The notes under the pieces are model-generated. The model was not told the origin of the DNA. It did no database searches and saw only the letters and a program-made list of their open reading frames with translations. The translations under genes were made by a program, and so were the position numbers. 64,000 nucleotides of DNA from Adiantum capillus-veneris. Its lineage: Eukaryota; Streptophyta; Polypodiopsida; Polypodiales; Pteridaceae. Positions 34,301 through 46,367 of the stretch are shown in pieces. The DNA is taken from assembly GCA_014529385.2 (NCBI GenBank), contig CM043954.1:2772501-2836500 (forward strand), written 5' to 3'. The number at the start of each line of letters is the position of its first letter. Position 1 is the first letter of the stretch.

Positions 34301-36057
34301 GATTCAACTTGATTGTTGCCCACTTTGACTGTAATTATTGGCTCTACTGTTTCCTCCTCCAAGTTCATCAGTCGAATGGCATTGATTCTCAATGGTGGTT
34401 TACTTTGTTGTTGTTGTCGCAGAAGTTGTCTTTTTGCAATGCGTTCTTGTGCTTTGGCTTGAGCTTCCTCCCGTACTCTCTCTTTTTCCTTCATTCTTTG
34501 CTTTCCTTGATGAATTTTTTGGAGCATCTCTTGTGTGAGGGGTAGAAGATATTTCCTTAGTCGACACCCACTAATCCAGTTTGGCATTTCTTCACCTGCT
34601 AATGTAGCAAGCTTGACAGCTCCACTTTGTGATAGATCATGAATCACAAATGGTCCCATCCCTCGCTTTTTAAGTTTCTTGGCATGTTGCTTCAAGGTAT
34701 AAACAAGTACGTAATCACCTGTTTTGAACTCTTTGGTACGCACATGTTTGTCAAAAAATTCCTTTTGTCTTCTCTTTTTAGCATAGATTGAAGCGATAGC
34801 TCGTAAGCGGAGTTCATCTAGCTTTTCAAGATTATTAATTCTTGAAGAGAGTTCATGCCCTGTCCATTCCAAGATTGTTGCTACTCGTAGAGTTGGGATT
34901 AAAAACTCTATAGGTAGTATAGCATTTAGCCCAAACACCATGTTGTATGGTGTTGTTCCTATTGATGTTTTGTAAGCTACCCTGTATGCCCATAGTGTTG
35001 AGTGTAGCTGTTGATCCCAATCGGTTCTTGATGTTGACACTATTTTAGTGAGAACCGTGCATAGTGTTTTATTTGTGGCCTCAGCTTGCCCATTGGCCTG
35101 TGGATGGTATGGTGCTGATTTCCTATGTATGACCATGAATTCCTCTAGTAGATATTCAATGACTTCATTGAGGAAGTGTGTTCCACGGTCACTGACAATT
35201 TCTATTGGTAACCCGTAACGTACAAAAACATTCTCATACAAAAATTGAGCTGTGGTGCGTGCATCAGCTTTTTGTGTTGCTTTGGCTTCGACCCATTTTG
35301 TGAGATAGTCCGTAGCCACAATGATATATTGGGTATGGGTGTGATATGCAGGGGGTGATATAGGTCCTATAAAATCAATGCCGCATTTTGCAAATGCCCT
35401 TGCCCCCATCATTGGCCTTAATGGCATCTCATCTCTTTTTATTGGTATCTTGGTGTGTTGACATGCATCACAACGCTTTACAAACTCATCGGCATCCATG
35501 TGCAATGTAGGCCACCAAATTCCTGCGGTTAAGACAATTTTTGCCGTCTTATCGCCCGAAAAATGGCCTCCACTTACTCTGCTATGTGCATGTTCTAGAA
35601 TCAACAGGTATTTGATTTCACTTGCACAGATTCTAAGTTGATTGTCCTTTCCCTGCTTATAGAGTTGATTTCCAATTAAGTGAAAGTCACGAGCTTCCAG
35701 CTCTATAGCTTTTTCTCGTGCTCTTGTAATGTTCTCAGGGAACGTTCTAGTGGTTAGGAAGTCAATAATATATTGACTCCATGCAGGTGCTATGTTCACC
35801 CGAAACAAAGTTGCATGATCCACTGGTCGTTTGGCACTACATACTGTACAATTGGTGACATAAGAATGTGTATCCGCATACATAGTTGGACAATAAACCC
35901 CTAACTGTTTCAGTCTCTGGTGTGTTTTCACTGTCGAACAATGAAATGCACAACCCTTGACATGTGCCTCTTCAAGGTAGCACTCGAATTCTTCCGGATT
36001 TATACATAATCTTAGGATTAGGTCAGATTCAAAATGATACATCCGTCCTGCTATCAA
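34301..36057 (-). pseudogene. Integrase of the giant element with two zinc-binding modules
   Basis: This integrase frame of about 590 codons is open from 36057; a single TAG (36058-36060) separates it from RNase H in the same frame. A first HHCC-like module (HVKGCAFHC...H...CTVC) is followed by a WSQYIIDFLTTRTFPENI segment. A second, canonical module follows (HAHSRVSGGHFSGDKT...CDAC). The DDE core shows D in IDFIGPI, D in SDRGTHFLNEV and E in ANGQAEATNK. After the core come a GDYVLVY box and a long basic coiled stretch with REEAQAKAQERIAKR. It then runs into the second protease-like domain. Confidence 0.88.
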
Positions 36058-36594
36058 CTAGAAGTTTTTTGTTTGTCGAATTGTTTGCTTCTTGGATCTG
36101 CATCCTGTATTATCAAACTCACTTCCGAAGGAGAGAATGCTAACTATTTCCTGAGACCATTTGGGTACCATTTCAATGTTAAAAAGATAAGCATCTAGTA
36201 TGTCATCATCTACCCCTTGAGGAGCTTCCCCGTTGTGTATTCTTGAAAGATGATTAGCTCGCAGATGGGTTTTACCCTTTTTGACCACCACTGTGAAGTC
36301 AAATTCTAGCAATATAATAAACCAGCGTACGATTCTCCCTGTATTGCAAGGTTTATTTACTAGGTACAAAAGAGCTTGATGATCTGTGAAGAACACAGAT
36401 TTGTTTGCAAGCAAATAATGCCAAAATTTCTTCACAGCATAAATCATTCCTAACCCTTCCCACTCGGTGGTTGTGTAGTTCTTTTCTGCACTGTTTAATT
36501 GTCGGCTCGCATAGCAAACCGGAAAGTCCATTGTTCCGTCTCCAGGTTGAGCTAGAATACTTCCAATGGCATATGCTGAAGCATCAATGTGCAC
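36058..36594 (-). pseudogene. RNase H of the giant element
   Basis: Motifs run in order: HIDASAYAIGSIL (first catalytic D), YTTTEWEGLGM (catalytic E), FTDHQALLYL (catalytic D) and RANHLSRI at the end. The frame is open for 178 codons and ends at the TAG at 36058-36060. Upstream sequence to 36600 contains stops. Confidence 0.88.
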
Positions 36595-37876
36595 ATGGAA
36601 TATCTTTTTCCAATCTGGTGCCTTTAGTACAGGTGCTGATATAAGGTTTTCCTTCAGCTTTTGGAAGGAAGTTTCACACTCCTTGGTCCATTTTGACTAG
36701 CAAACGATACAGAGGTTGTGAGATAACCGCATACATGTATATGAATCTTCGATAATATCCGTAGTGCCCCATGAAGGATTGCACTTGTTTCGCATTAGTA
36801 GGCTTGGGTAGGTCTACAATAACTTTAACTTTGTCTAGGTCTGTGGTTATGCCGTTTCTTGAGACAATGTGTCCTAAGATTCATCCTTGCTTCACCATAA
36901 ATACACACTTTTCCGGGTTTAGACAGATTCGATATGTTCTGCACTTTTCAAAGACCTTTTGCAAATGGTCAATATGTTCCTCTTGCAGAAGAGAGTGTAC
37001 ACACAGGTCATCCATGTAAATTTCTAAGAATATTCTTAGGTATTCCTTGAAAGCGTGAGTCATTAACCTCTGAAAGTGGCTGGTGCATTTGTTAAGCCAA
37101 ATGGCATAACTCAATATGCATAAATCCCCCATTCTGTGGCAAACACTGTTTTGTGTTGATCCTCCCTTGCTATTGCCAGTTGGTTGTATCCTGAAAACCC
37201 ATCTAGAAAGGAATAAGCTCGTTTCCCGGCCACTCGCTCAAGGACATGTTCTGTCATTGGCAAGGGATAATTATCCCTTATGGTTGCCGCATTCACCTTT
37301 TTGAGGTTTACACACACCCGCAATTTTTCATTCTTCTTGGGAACTACCATAATGGGTGACACCCAATCTGTATGTTCAATCTCATAGATGAACTCTGCTT
37401 CCATCAGTTTATCAATCTCTTCTTTGATTCGTTTGGCAAATGTGTCATTACATGTATAAGGACGCTGTTTGCTAGGTTTTGCATCTGATTTCAAAGGAAT
37501 TGTATGTTGGCATATCAATGGATCAACTCCTTTGAGGTCTTCATAGGACCAAGCGAACACATCTTTATACTTCGTGAGAAGTTGTGTTAGCTGTGCTTCC
37601 TCCTCAGGCTCTAAATCGTTAGCTATATAGACCGGCTGAGGCTTTTCACCTGGTTCTGCGAGGTCTATTCTTTTTGCATTTTCAGGCCCATCGTAAGATT
37701 CTTGGTTGGTTCTCTCCCTGATTGGTGGTGTCATGATGATTTTTCTATCTTGGATAGTAAATTTCCGATAGTGTGCTGGTACATTCATGTTGCCCTTTTC
37801 TGACTCCCCTTTACCATCACTATCTTCTTCAGTAGTCCATATCTCTCTCAAAGACTGTTTCAGTTCTTGGTATTTC
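36595..37876 (-). pseudogene. Reverse transcriptase of the giant element, damaged
   Basis: The first part (37111-37851) is open: DVFAWSYEDLKGVDP, WVSPIMVVPKKN, CVNLKKVNAATIRDNYPLP and FLDGFSGYNQL. A TGA (37111-37113) and a frame change near 37082 follow in the MPFGLTNAP region. The catalytic box is YMDD (37004-37018), followed by ILGHIVS and FMGHYGYYRRF. Further stops lie near 36891 and 36700. The 5' end of the region is cut by solo LTR copy 2. Confidence 0.88.
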
Positions 37877-38663
37877 TGTTAGGAAATAAGACGTAGCTAA
37901 ATAGATAATTGAGTAGATTACTTAATGGAGAGAGACAGATTTACATACACGAGATTATAGAGTAGAGAGAGAGAGAGTACACACGATATACGTGGTTCAC
38001 CCAATGTGGGCTACGTCCACGGGAAAGCAGCCACTCAATGGCTTTAGTACTTCAAAACAAGAAGTAGTTTACAAAGGGATTATACCCTTAATGGAGCTCC
38101 CGCCTTGCTTCACTCTCACCACCTCACACTCACCTTGTTGCATCAACTTCACACTATGAAATGTGTGTAGAAATGGCCTCCTTTTATAGGCCAAAAGAGC
38201 TGCCCTCTCTAATGAGAGACAGCCATGTGTAGCCGCCCTTGTGCGAATAAGTCCAAATCAAACCCTCCAATCCGCCCATGTGTGGACGCCCTTGAGAAGA
38301 CAAGTCCGCTTTTGAATTCGGCCACCGGCCACCGGCCATTGACTTCCGGCCACCGGCCACCGGCCATTGACTTCCGACCACCGGCCATCGGCCATTGACT
38401 ACCGGCCACCGGCCAACCGACCGGTTGTTTTCCGACCACTTTCCGGCCGCCGTCCAGCCATAATATTTCGGCGAAAAAAAAAATCTCGAGGGCCTCCGCC
38501 CCCGAGGCCTCTAAAGTTGCCCCTGATTCTTGTCCGTGAAATTTTGGTTTCCGGTGAGTGATTTTCCTTCATGCACAATGGCTTCTCCTCATAATGGGGG
38601 CCTTACAAATGTGCGCTTTTACCACATAAAATTACAAGGGTAAATCAGGCTCCATACTTAACA
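37877..38663 (-). mobile_element. Solo LTR (family S), copy 2, with expanded minisatellite
   Basis: This 787-bp sequence begins TGTTAGGAAATA and ends CCATACTTAACA, flanked by a perfect duplication ATTTC (37872-37876 and 38664-38668). It is inverted relative to copy 1 at 10018. A TATA-type box on the minus strand lies at 38181-38188. It carries three to four GC-rich units of CCGGCCACCGGCCATTGACT type at about 38320-38420 where copy 1 has about one, which accounts for much of the length difference. It is nested between the linker frame and RT of the giant element. Confidence 0.92.
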
Positions 38664-38718
38664 ATTTCTGTTTACGCTCCAGTTTGGTCCACTATTGGTC
38701 TTTTGTTGGTTCTTTTTT

Positions 38719-39234
38719 TTATTTTTCAGATTTTGTTTCGGTTTTAGCTTTTCTTACTTGTTTTATTTCTTCTCGCGTTGGTTCTTTTCGATTTTCTGAG
38801 AATTTCCCTGATATTTGATCTTTCACACAATCCTCTGCTTTCACAAGCATCAAAAAGTGAGTTTTACCTTTTATCCTAGGCATCAGGTTCTCTCTCGTTT
38901 TCCTTCCTGCTCCTTTCCTCCTATAGTGTTCTTGGCGTCTAGGGAGTTGATTAGCAAAATCATAAAACTTGATATTCTCGGCTTCATTCCCAAGCTCACT
39001 TGAGGTGTCTGAACACTCATTATCTGCCTCATCATTTACTTCCAATTGTTCAGAGGAGTTGTAAAACTCTTCTTGTTCTGGAGGTTCTACTGTCTCTTTT
39101 TCTGGTACAACGCTTACCATGTAATAGGGTAGCACATCGTAGCCATCCTTATTGCAAAATTTTGTTGTTGGACAGTCGGTAATGGTATAGACATCTAATG
39201 TTGCCAGTATGTGTTCCCATTCTAGAGGTTCCAA
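38719..39234 (-). pseudogene. Linker frame of the giant element between protease and RT
   Basis: An open 171-codon acidic frame with the boxes CNKDGYDVLPYYM and IKFYDFANQLPRR and a basic end. It has a counterpart in element B at 23077-23475. The copia insertion at 39286 cuts it off from protease. Role unknown. Confidence 0.6.
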
Positions 39235-39286
39235 GGCATCTTCAGGGAAAGGTTCCGGAATATACTCCTTGTCCTCAATTGCTCTT

Positions 39287-39608
39287 TGTTGAGATGTCGA
39301 GCTCTACACCTTGAGCTGGCATCCACTACGGGTCTTGGCCGCTTACGGCATTTACTCACTGGCGCATTAGGTGACCGACACGGAGGATCTCTGCCAGTGA
39401 TTCTACAGCTGGACTACACTTATAGTGCCAGCCTAGTACGCTTCTAGCCAGTTCACACTTAGTGACCGCATGTACATATGTGCTACTTTTCAGCTTTAGC
39501 ACTTGGTCATTTTGTACTCTCTTTTCTGTAAAGAAGAAGAAGAAGCTTTCCATCTCTGTGTGCTTTGTGATTGTCTTGTGTATCTCTCTTGCATCCTCAT
39601 TCTTTACA
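39287..39608 (+). repeat. 5' LTR of the copia element
   Basis: This 322-bp LTR is followed without spacer by the tRNA-Met primer site at 39609-39620. The leader from 39621 to 39890 has no other feature. Confidence 0.95.
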
Positions 39609-39890
39609 TGGTATCAGAGCCTGGTGCAGGCAAGAGAGGCTAAGAGAGCAAGAGCATCACAATCCCTTCGTTCGCAATCCACGACCAGATGCCGAGGTTT
39701 TTCGTCCAGGTTTCTGAACAGGTCTCCAAAGTGCAGTACAGAGAGATTTACTGTACAAGAACAGTGGTTGTATGTACGTTTGATTGTGGACACTCGTTGA
39801 GTGTAGGAAGCGTTACAGGTACCACGATAGCAGGTTTAGCAGATTTGCAGGTTTTTGTAGATTGCAGCTATTTTGTCTTAGTGCTTCAAG

Positions 39891-42800
39891 ATGTCTGACG
39901 GTTTTAGTCAGATTGTTACTGAGAAGCTTGAGAAAAATAACTACCCTCCATGGAAGTTCAGAATAACAAATTTCCTAAAAGGAAAAGGTTATTGGGACTA
40001 TGTAGAAGGAGACAATGAAAAGAAACCAGAGATTCCCGAGGCAAATGCTACAACAGAACAAAGGAAAGATTTGAGGGACTGGCAACAAGGCCAGAGCAAA
40101 GTGATGTATTGGCTTTCTATGAGCATCACAGATGACATGATGGGCTATCTACAGGATGCTGAAACCCCCGCCATTGCATGGAAAAACTTAGGCAGAGTGT
40201 CGAGGTGAACACCAAGGCCAGGAAGCTTCAACTAAAGTCGGAGCTAAATCAGGTTAAGAGGAACAACCTCTCCATCAATGATTATGCTTTGAAGATCAAG
40301 AGTATCATTGAGGCTCTTGGATCTATTAAAGTCTCAGTGGAAGACGATGACATTGTCCATGCATGCTTGGATGGTCTAGGAGATGAGTATGTACATTTTA
40401 GGTCTTCCATGAATACAAGAGACGACATCCCCGTGTTCCAAGATTTGATTTCTATGCTTATTCTGGAGGAGAAGAACCTTGACACATCTTCTTCTCATGG
40501 CAGAAATAATTCTGAACAGGCCTTCTATTCTAACTCCAATAGAGGTAGAGGTAGAGGTCGTGGTCGAGGCCCAAGGGGTTGCAGGGGCCAATTTCTGGAA
40601 GGTCAATCAAATCAAAACAATACAGGTGGCAGGGGAAACCAGTCTCAAGGCAGGGGGAGTCAAAGAGGTCGTGGTGCAGGATCAAGCAGGCAGCAACATA
40701 CTCCAGATAGCAGAGAATGTTGGACTTGTGGTGAAAGAGGTCACATGTCACGTGAATGTCCAAAGGGAAAAGCAAGTGGAAAGAGAGAACAGGGCAACTA
40801 TGCATCTACTAGCAGAGATGCAGATGACAGCAAAAACGAGCGCATGTTTGTTATGCAGCATGTAATGAATACAATGGCTGCAGAGAATTCCACCCAAGCT
40901 GATGTTTGGTATGTGGATTCAGGTGCCTCTAATCACATGACGTCTTGTGGAGAGTGGTTTAGAAATATGCGCAAACCAGATGTGTCAGGCTATGTGCAGA
41001 CAGGAGATGACACAGCTCACCCCATTGCTCATGTAGGGGACATACCTCTAAATACGAAGAGTGGGAAATCAAAGTACTTAGCAGATGTACTTCATGTCCC
41101 AAACATTACAAAGAATCTTGTTTCTGTTGGACAAATGGTTGAGCAGGGTTTGTAGGTTCGCTTCAATCCGAATGGCTGTTATGTAGAAGATTTCCAGAAT
41201 GGCTGTAAGCTGATCACAGAGGGCAAATGTGTGGGCAGAATGTTTACGCTGAATGTAGACATGCCTGAGGTAAAATCTGCATTATTTGCACAGGGCATAG
41301 GTGTTGTGACTGATGTTGACATTTGGCACAAACGCATTGGCCATGTCAATGAGCAGAGATTGCGCAGCATGCAATCAAAACAGATTGTAAAAGGTTTGCC
41401 CAAATTCAAGGTGGATGGAATGCATAAAGTGTGTGCAGCATGCCAGTTTGGAAAACAGTCAAAGAGCTCATTTCCACATGAGCGCAATGTATGTAAAAAT
41501 CCACTTGAGGTGGTGCACACAGATGTTTGGGGTCCAACCGATACTACAAGTATACATGGTTGCAGGTATTATGTCTCTTTCATTGATGACCATACAAGGA
41601 AAGTATGGGTCTACTTCATGCGTAACAAAAGTGAAGTGTTTGGTCACTTTCAAGACTTCAAAGTCATGATTGAGAAGGAGACAGATATGCAAATCAAGAC
41701 ATTGAGGTCAGATGGAGGGGGAGAGTACTTCTCCAATGATTTTTTAGATTTTCTGCGAATGCATGGTATACGCAGGCAGTTTACATGCAGATATACTCCA
41801 CAACAGAATGGGGTCGCAGAAAAGAAAAACAGGCACATTGCAGAGGTTGCACGTGCATTGATGAATGAGAAGAACATGCCTCATCATTTCTGGGCTGAAG
41901 CCGTAAATACAGCTGTGTACATTATGAACACGACACCTACAGCTGCGGTGCATGATGTAACACCTGAGGAAAAGTTTACAGGTACAAAGCCTGATTTGGC
42001 ACACTTGAAAGTGTTTGGGTGCATAGCTTACGTGCATGTACCAGATGAGTTGCGTAGGAAATTGGATCCTAAAGCAGAGAAATGTATTCTTGTGGGATAT
42101 TCCCTTGAACAAAAGGGGTACAGGTGCTACAATCCTACTACACGAGAATTACGAGTGAGCAGAGATGTAGTCTTTGATGAGATGAGCAGCTGGTACAGTA
42201 ATGCACATGGCACTATTGGGGCTGATGTAAAAGATGATGTGGTTGTACAAAATGTTAGGCCACAGTCACAGGTTTTGAGTGGACCACAAGAGTCCTCTTC
42301 TCGTGGATCTGTTGAGAAACCATGGAATGGTAGACTACGTACGCAGGTTACTCCACCAACAGGTACAAGGAATGTATCACGAAAAGGAAAGGAAAAGGTT
42401 GATGAGCCTCCCTTTATGGCTGATGCATCATCAGGTTTTTCACATGTAGACATGGATTCAGATGGTTCTGAACAAAGTCTTGATGAGGAATTTGGAATGC
42501 AAAGGAGTGACCCAGGACCGCACAGATCTAACGGAGTCAGAAATCCAGTTCAAAAATTGACTTATGATGGGTATCTAGCGCATCACCAAGCCTACATGGC
42601 TAAGGTGACACAGGATGTGGAGCCCACATGTTTTGAGGATGCAGTTGGAAATGTACATTGGGATGATGCAATGAATGAAGAGATGGATGCATTGGAAGCA
42701 AACGACACATGGGAGTTGGTGCCATTGCCAAGTAGCAAGAAAGCTATTGGCTGTAAATGGGTGTATAAAACCAAGCATAAGGCTGATGGTAACATTGAGC

Positions 42801-44188
42801 ATCACAAGGCAAGGCTGGTCGCAAAGGGTTATGCACAGACGTATGGCATAGACTATGAGGAGACCTTTGCTCCAGTGGCAAAGATGACGACTGTGAGAGC
42901 TGTCATAGCAGTGGCTGCATCTAGAGGATGGATTATGCATCAAATGGATGTAAAGAATGCCTTCTTGAATGGTGAGTTGCAAGAGGAAGTGTATATGGAT
43001 CAGCCACCTGATTATGTCGATCCAGGTTACCCAGATTATGTATGCAGGCTTCTCAAAGCTTTGTATGGTTTGAAGCAGGGCTATAGAGCATGGTATGACA
43101 AGATTGCCAAGTATCTTTTCAGTATTGGGTTTAGGAGAGCTCATGCAGATCATTCACTCTATGTACGTGAGAGTGATGTGAGGATTGTGGTCATTACCAT
43201 ATATGTAGATGACCTTATTATTGTGGGTGACAATGCTATGGAGATTGACCATGTGAAGGGTCTTCTCAAACAGGAGTTTGAAATGAAAGATTTGGGCGAG
43301 TTGCGCTACTTTCTTGGCATTGAGGTGATCAGGACTCTAGAGGGTGTATGGCTGTCACAGAGACAGTATGCTTTGGACATGTTGTCAAAGTATGGTATGG
43401 CTGATTGTAAGCCAATTTCTATTCCCTTGGATGTGAATGCAAAGCTGAGTGCAGAGAAGGGTGATGTTGTTGAGGATGTCAACATGTACAGGAAGATGGT
43501 GGGTAGTCTAATCTACTTGACTATCACGAGGCCAGACTTGAGCTACACAATAGGCTTGGAGAGTCAGTTCATGCAGCTTCCGAGGAAGCCACATTTGGAT
43601 GGAGTACGACACACACTTAGGTATGTGCAAGGGACTCTTGACTACGCATTGTTCTATGCAGCAGATGCACCATTAGCATTGTATGGGTATACATATGCAG
43701 ATTGGGTAGGTAGCATTGTTGATAGGAGATCTACGAGTGGCTTCATGTTCTCTTTTGGGAGTGCTGCTGTTACTTGGAGCAACAAAAAGCAGCCTACGGT
43801 TGCTTTATCGAGCACAGAGGCCGAGAACAGAGGTGCAGCAGTTGCGGCGTGCGAGGTAGCTTGGCTACACACATTACTTGAGGACTTGGGAGTGCAGGTG
43901 GATCAACAGATTATCATTCATTGTGACAACCTCAGCATCATGCAGTTGGCTAGGAACCCAGTGTTCCATGCTAGGACCAAACACATAGAGGTCCATTACC
44001 ACTACGTTCGAGAGCGAGTGTTGGCGGGCGACATCGACTTGGTCTACGTCAGCACAGAGGAGCAGATAGCGGATATCTTTACCAAGGCCCTCGGAGATGA
44101 GAAGCTTCGACGTTTCCGGACTATGCTTGGACTCTGCAACATGCAGAGCTGGAGGGGGAGTGTTGAGATGTCGAGCTCTACACCTTGA
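39891..44188 (+). pseudogene. Copia gag-pol polyprotein, one frameshift and one stop
   Basis: The start is ATG 39891 (MSDGFSQIVTEKL). The Gag core has NYPPWKFRI and VNTKARKLQLKSEL; a one-base loss near 40188 shifts the frame. After a Gly/Arg-rich stretch comes the knuckle CWTCGERGHMSREC, then protease VWYVDSGASNHM. A TAG stands at 41153-41155. Then follow integrase (HKRIGHVNEQ, CAACQFGK; D in TDVWGP, D in RSDGGGEYF, E in NGVAEKKNRH), RT (FAPVAKMTTVRAV, VKNAFLNGEL, catalytic YVDD) and RNase H (YADWVGS, SSTEAENRG, HCDNLSIM), ending at 44188. From 41231 the frame is open for 985 codons. Confidence 0.95.
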
Positions 44189-44482
44189 GCTGGCATCCAC
44201 TACGGGTCTTGGCCGCTTACGACATTTACTCACTGGTGCGTTAGGTGACCGACACGGAGGATCTCTGCCAGTGATTCTACAGCTGGACTACACTTATAGT
44301 GCCAGCCTAGTACGCTTCTAGCCAGTTCACACTTAGTGACCGCATGTACATATGTGCTACTTTTCAGCTTTAGCACTTAGTCATTTTGTACTCTCTTTTC
44401 TGTAAAGAAGAAGAAGAAGCTTTCCATCTCTGTGTGCTTTGTGCTTGTTTTGTGTATCTCTCTTGCATCCTCATTCTTTACA
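44161..44482 (+). repeat. 3' LTR of the copia element
   Basis: A 322-bp copy of 39287-39608, preceded by the polypurine run at 44151-44160 and followed by CTCTT. Confidence 0.95.
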
Positions 44483-44487
44483 CTCTT

Positions 44488-45217
44488 TCTAAGACGCGTT
44501 CCTCTTTTTTTAAGCTTCCACAATGTGAAGCTCCGCACATCCATAGCTCTTTTGGTTGCCCTAACCATGCTGGTAGTTCCGATCCTGCTATTGTAGCCGA
44601 AACAAACTCTTCCACTGATGTTTGGTTTACATCTTTGTAACTATGGTCTTTCAGGTGTATTTTAGTTGTCGTCTCGCCATGTATGAGGTATATGTGGTCA
44701 TAACCCCAATCTTGGACCATCTTCAGTTGTCGCATGAATGGTCATCCCAAGATTATCTCATAATTTTTCTTTTTGTCGAAATCGACTATTGCAAATGTAT
44801 GCTCATACTCGATCCCGCACGAAGTGACAATTACTTTTTCTAAGAGTCCGAGAGGCTTCTCCATGAACCCATCTGCCAACTGCAACTTCATTCTGGTAGC
44901 CCTTAGAGCTGGTTTTCCCCATTTTTTCCAGATTTCCTTGGTGGCGATAGCAACTCCCTCTCCACTGTCAAGAATAGCTTTGGAAACTACTCCTTGGAAT
45001 TCTATCGGTAGCGTCGTGTTTCCGTCTTCTCCCTCGAATATCCTCCAACCGTATTCAATGGTACAGGTCTAGTGTTCAGGTTAGGTCTGCCCAACTCCCT
45101 GATTTCTTCTTGTAGCTTCAAGGTGGGGTCTTTCACTCCAAATTTTTCTAGGTATTTTTCTACTGTGGTCCACATGTTGGCCTTAACCTTAGGAGTTCTG
45201 CTAACGTGATTGTGCAT
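44488..45217 (-). pseudogene. First protease of the giant element (normal position, before RT)
   Basis: The active site ILDSGEGVAIA has D-S-G codons at 44961-44969. It is followed by RMKLQLADGFMEKPLGLLEK and YEIILG-stop-PFMRQLKMV, with a TGA (44741-44743 region) inside the second hallmark. An upstream segment (45002-45217) is hydrophilic. The same domain in element B was split by the giant element. Copia is inserted 3' of it at 44483. Confidence 0.85.
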
Positions 45218-45299
45218 GCCACCGGGGTGGATAACAACTCAATCAATCCTTGTGAATCCATCACCTTGTTAGAAGGAAGTATTTGAGATGGGAGTGCTC

Positions 45300-46367
45300 T
45301 CACTTCCGACTTAGCTTCATATTCTCCCAGGTAAGAGGGTAAGTTCTCAAAGAGTCTGGTTGGCTGTGCCCCGAACTAATAGATCCTTGGTCTCCCCCTT
45401 GTGAATGTATCTCAAAGTTCATTTGTGATGTTGCCTCAAATTCTTCAATAGGAGGTAAGATCACATTTTTTTCTTTTTTCGTGCTATTCATGTGGTTACT
45501 CATCCTATTAGCCTTGTTGGCCTCTCGGATTTGCTTCCATAGATCATCTAGACCGTTATCGTCCTTTCCCATTTCTGCCAATATTTTAGGATGGACCCCG
45601 TCACTTGCCCCATTGGTGGTATTTGGCACTATGATAGGCTCTCCTCTGGATTCATAATCATTAATGAGTCTTTCCTTTGTTTCTTCATGTTTCTCTAACG
45701 TTGGTTGGATAGGGGTTGGAGATGGTGCATCATGACAATTTGCCGGTTTACCCAACGGGTCTTCCATCAATGATTGAGCTGTCTCAATCATCTTTTTACA
45801 CATATCCAACCTTTGTTTTTCTATTTTTGCATATGGATAAGTCATCCACCTTTGTTCCTGGGTTTGGTTCTTTTTAAGTCGAGCTTCATAAGCTTTTAGA
45901 AGTGCATCCAGCTGCTCGTTTACCTTGTCTGCTAGTACAGATCCTCCTGATCCTGCACTTTTGGGCTTTGCTATTTCCTTGGGTGCTATGGCTGCTGTGG
46001 TGTGTGAGCTTAAGCTAGCTAGATCTTCTAACCACTCCAATCTGTTCGTTGTATGTTTCAACTCATCGGATAGGGTTGTTTGCTCTCGTTCTTTCCTAGC
46101 TTTCCTACGCGTCTTTCTCGCTTTCCAAGTGCTTCTCTGATTTTTCGTTTCTGAACTTTGGGCATCTATTTTTGGTTCTTCTATTATGGGTTCGTTCGTC
46201 CTTTTTTGGGCTTGGGCTCGTGTTACCGCCTGAATAGGTATGATTATTTCATTTTCCGATCCTCCACTGGAAGGTACTGTTTCCAACAGGTTCAAGGTGG
46301 TTTTTGCTCCTTTGCTCGGGTTTTTAGGGCAATCGGGAATCAAATGAGTATTCCACATTCTGGGCAA
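45300..46367 (-). pseudogene. Gag C-terminal/spacer region of the giant element
   Basis: An open 355-codon frame that begins in the second Cys/His motif (THLIPDCPKNP), with a frame change near 46357 relative to the first knuckle. It is Lys/Arg-rich (RKTRRKARKERE) and has a helical segment (VLADKVNEQLDALLKAYEA). Element B has a counterpart with ILVDKIFEPINAALEAFQAG at 52391-52639. No enzyme domain; probably a Gag spacer. Confidence 0.65.

Larger units (their letters stand above)
39287..44482 (+). mobile_element. Ty1/copia LTR retrotransposon, nearly intact (5.2 kb)
   Basis: The LTRs at 39287-39608 and 44161-44482 (322 bp each) start TGTTGAGATG and end TCTTTACA, with a perfect duplication CTCTT at 39282-39286 and 44483-44487. 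The primer site TGGTATCAGAGC (39609-39620) matches initiator tRNA-Met, and the polypurine tract GGAGGGGGAG (44151-44160) abuts the 3' LTR. The domain order is gag, protease, integrase, RT, RNase H, as in copia. I count about six LTR differences (about 2%). It sits between protease and the linker frame of the giant element, in the opposite orientation. Confidence 0.96.

Noticed and set aside
38367-38561. Plus-strand and minus-strand frames in the GC-rich part of solo LTR copy 2
   Set aside because: They translate the CCGGCCACCGGCC minisatellite and have no counterpart in copy 1.
39609-39620. tRNA-Met gene fragment
   Set aside because: It is a 12-base primer-binding site directly after an LTR; no tRNA body is present. 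The same holds for 8216-8226.
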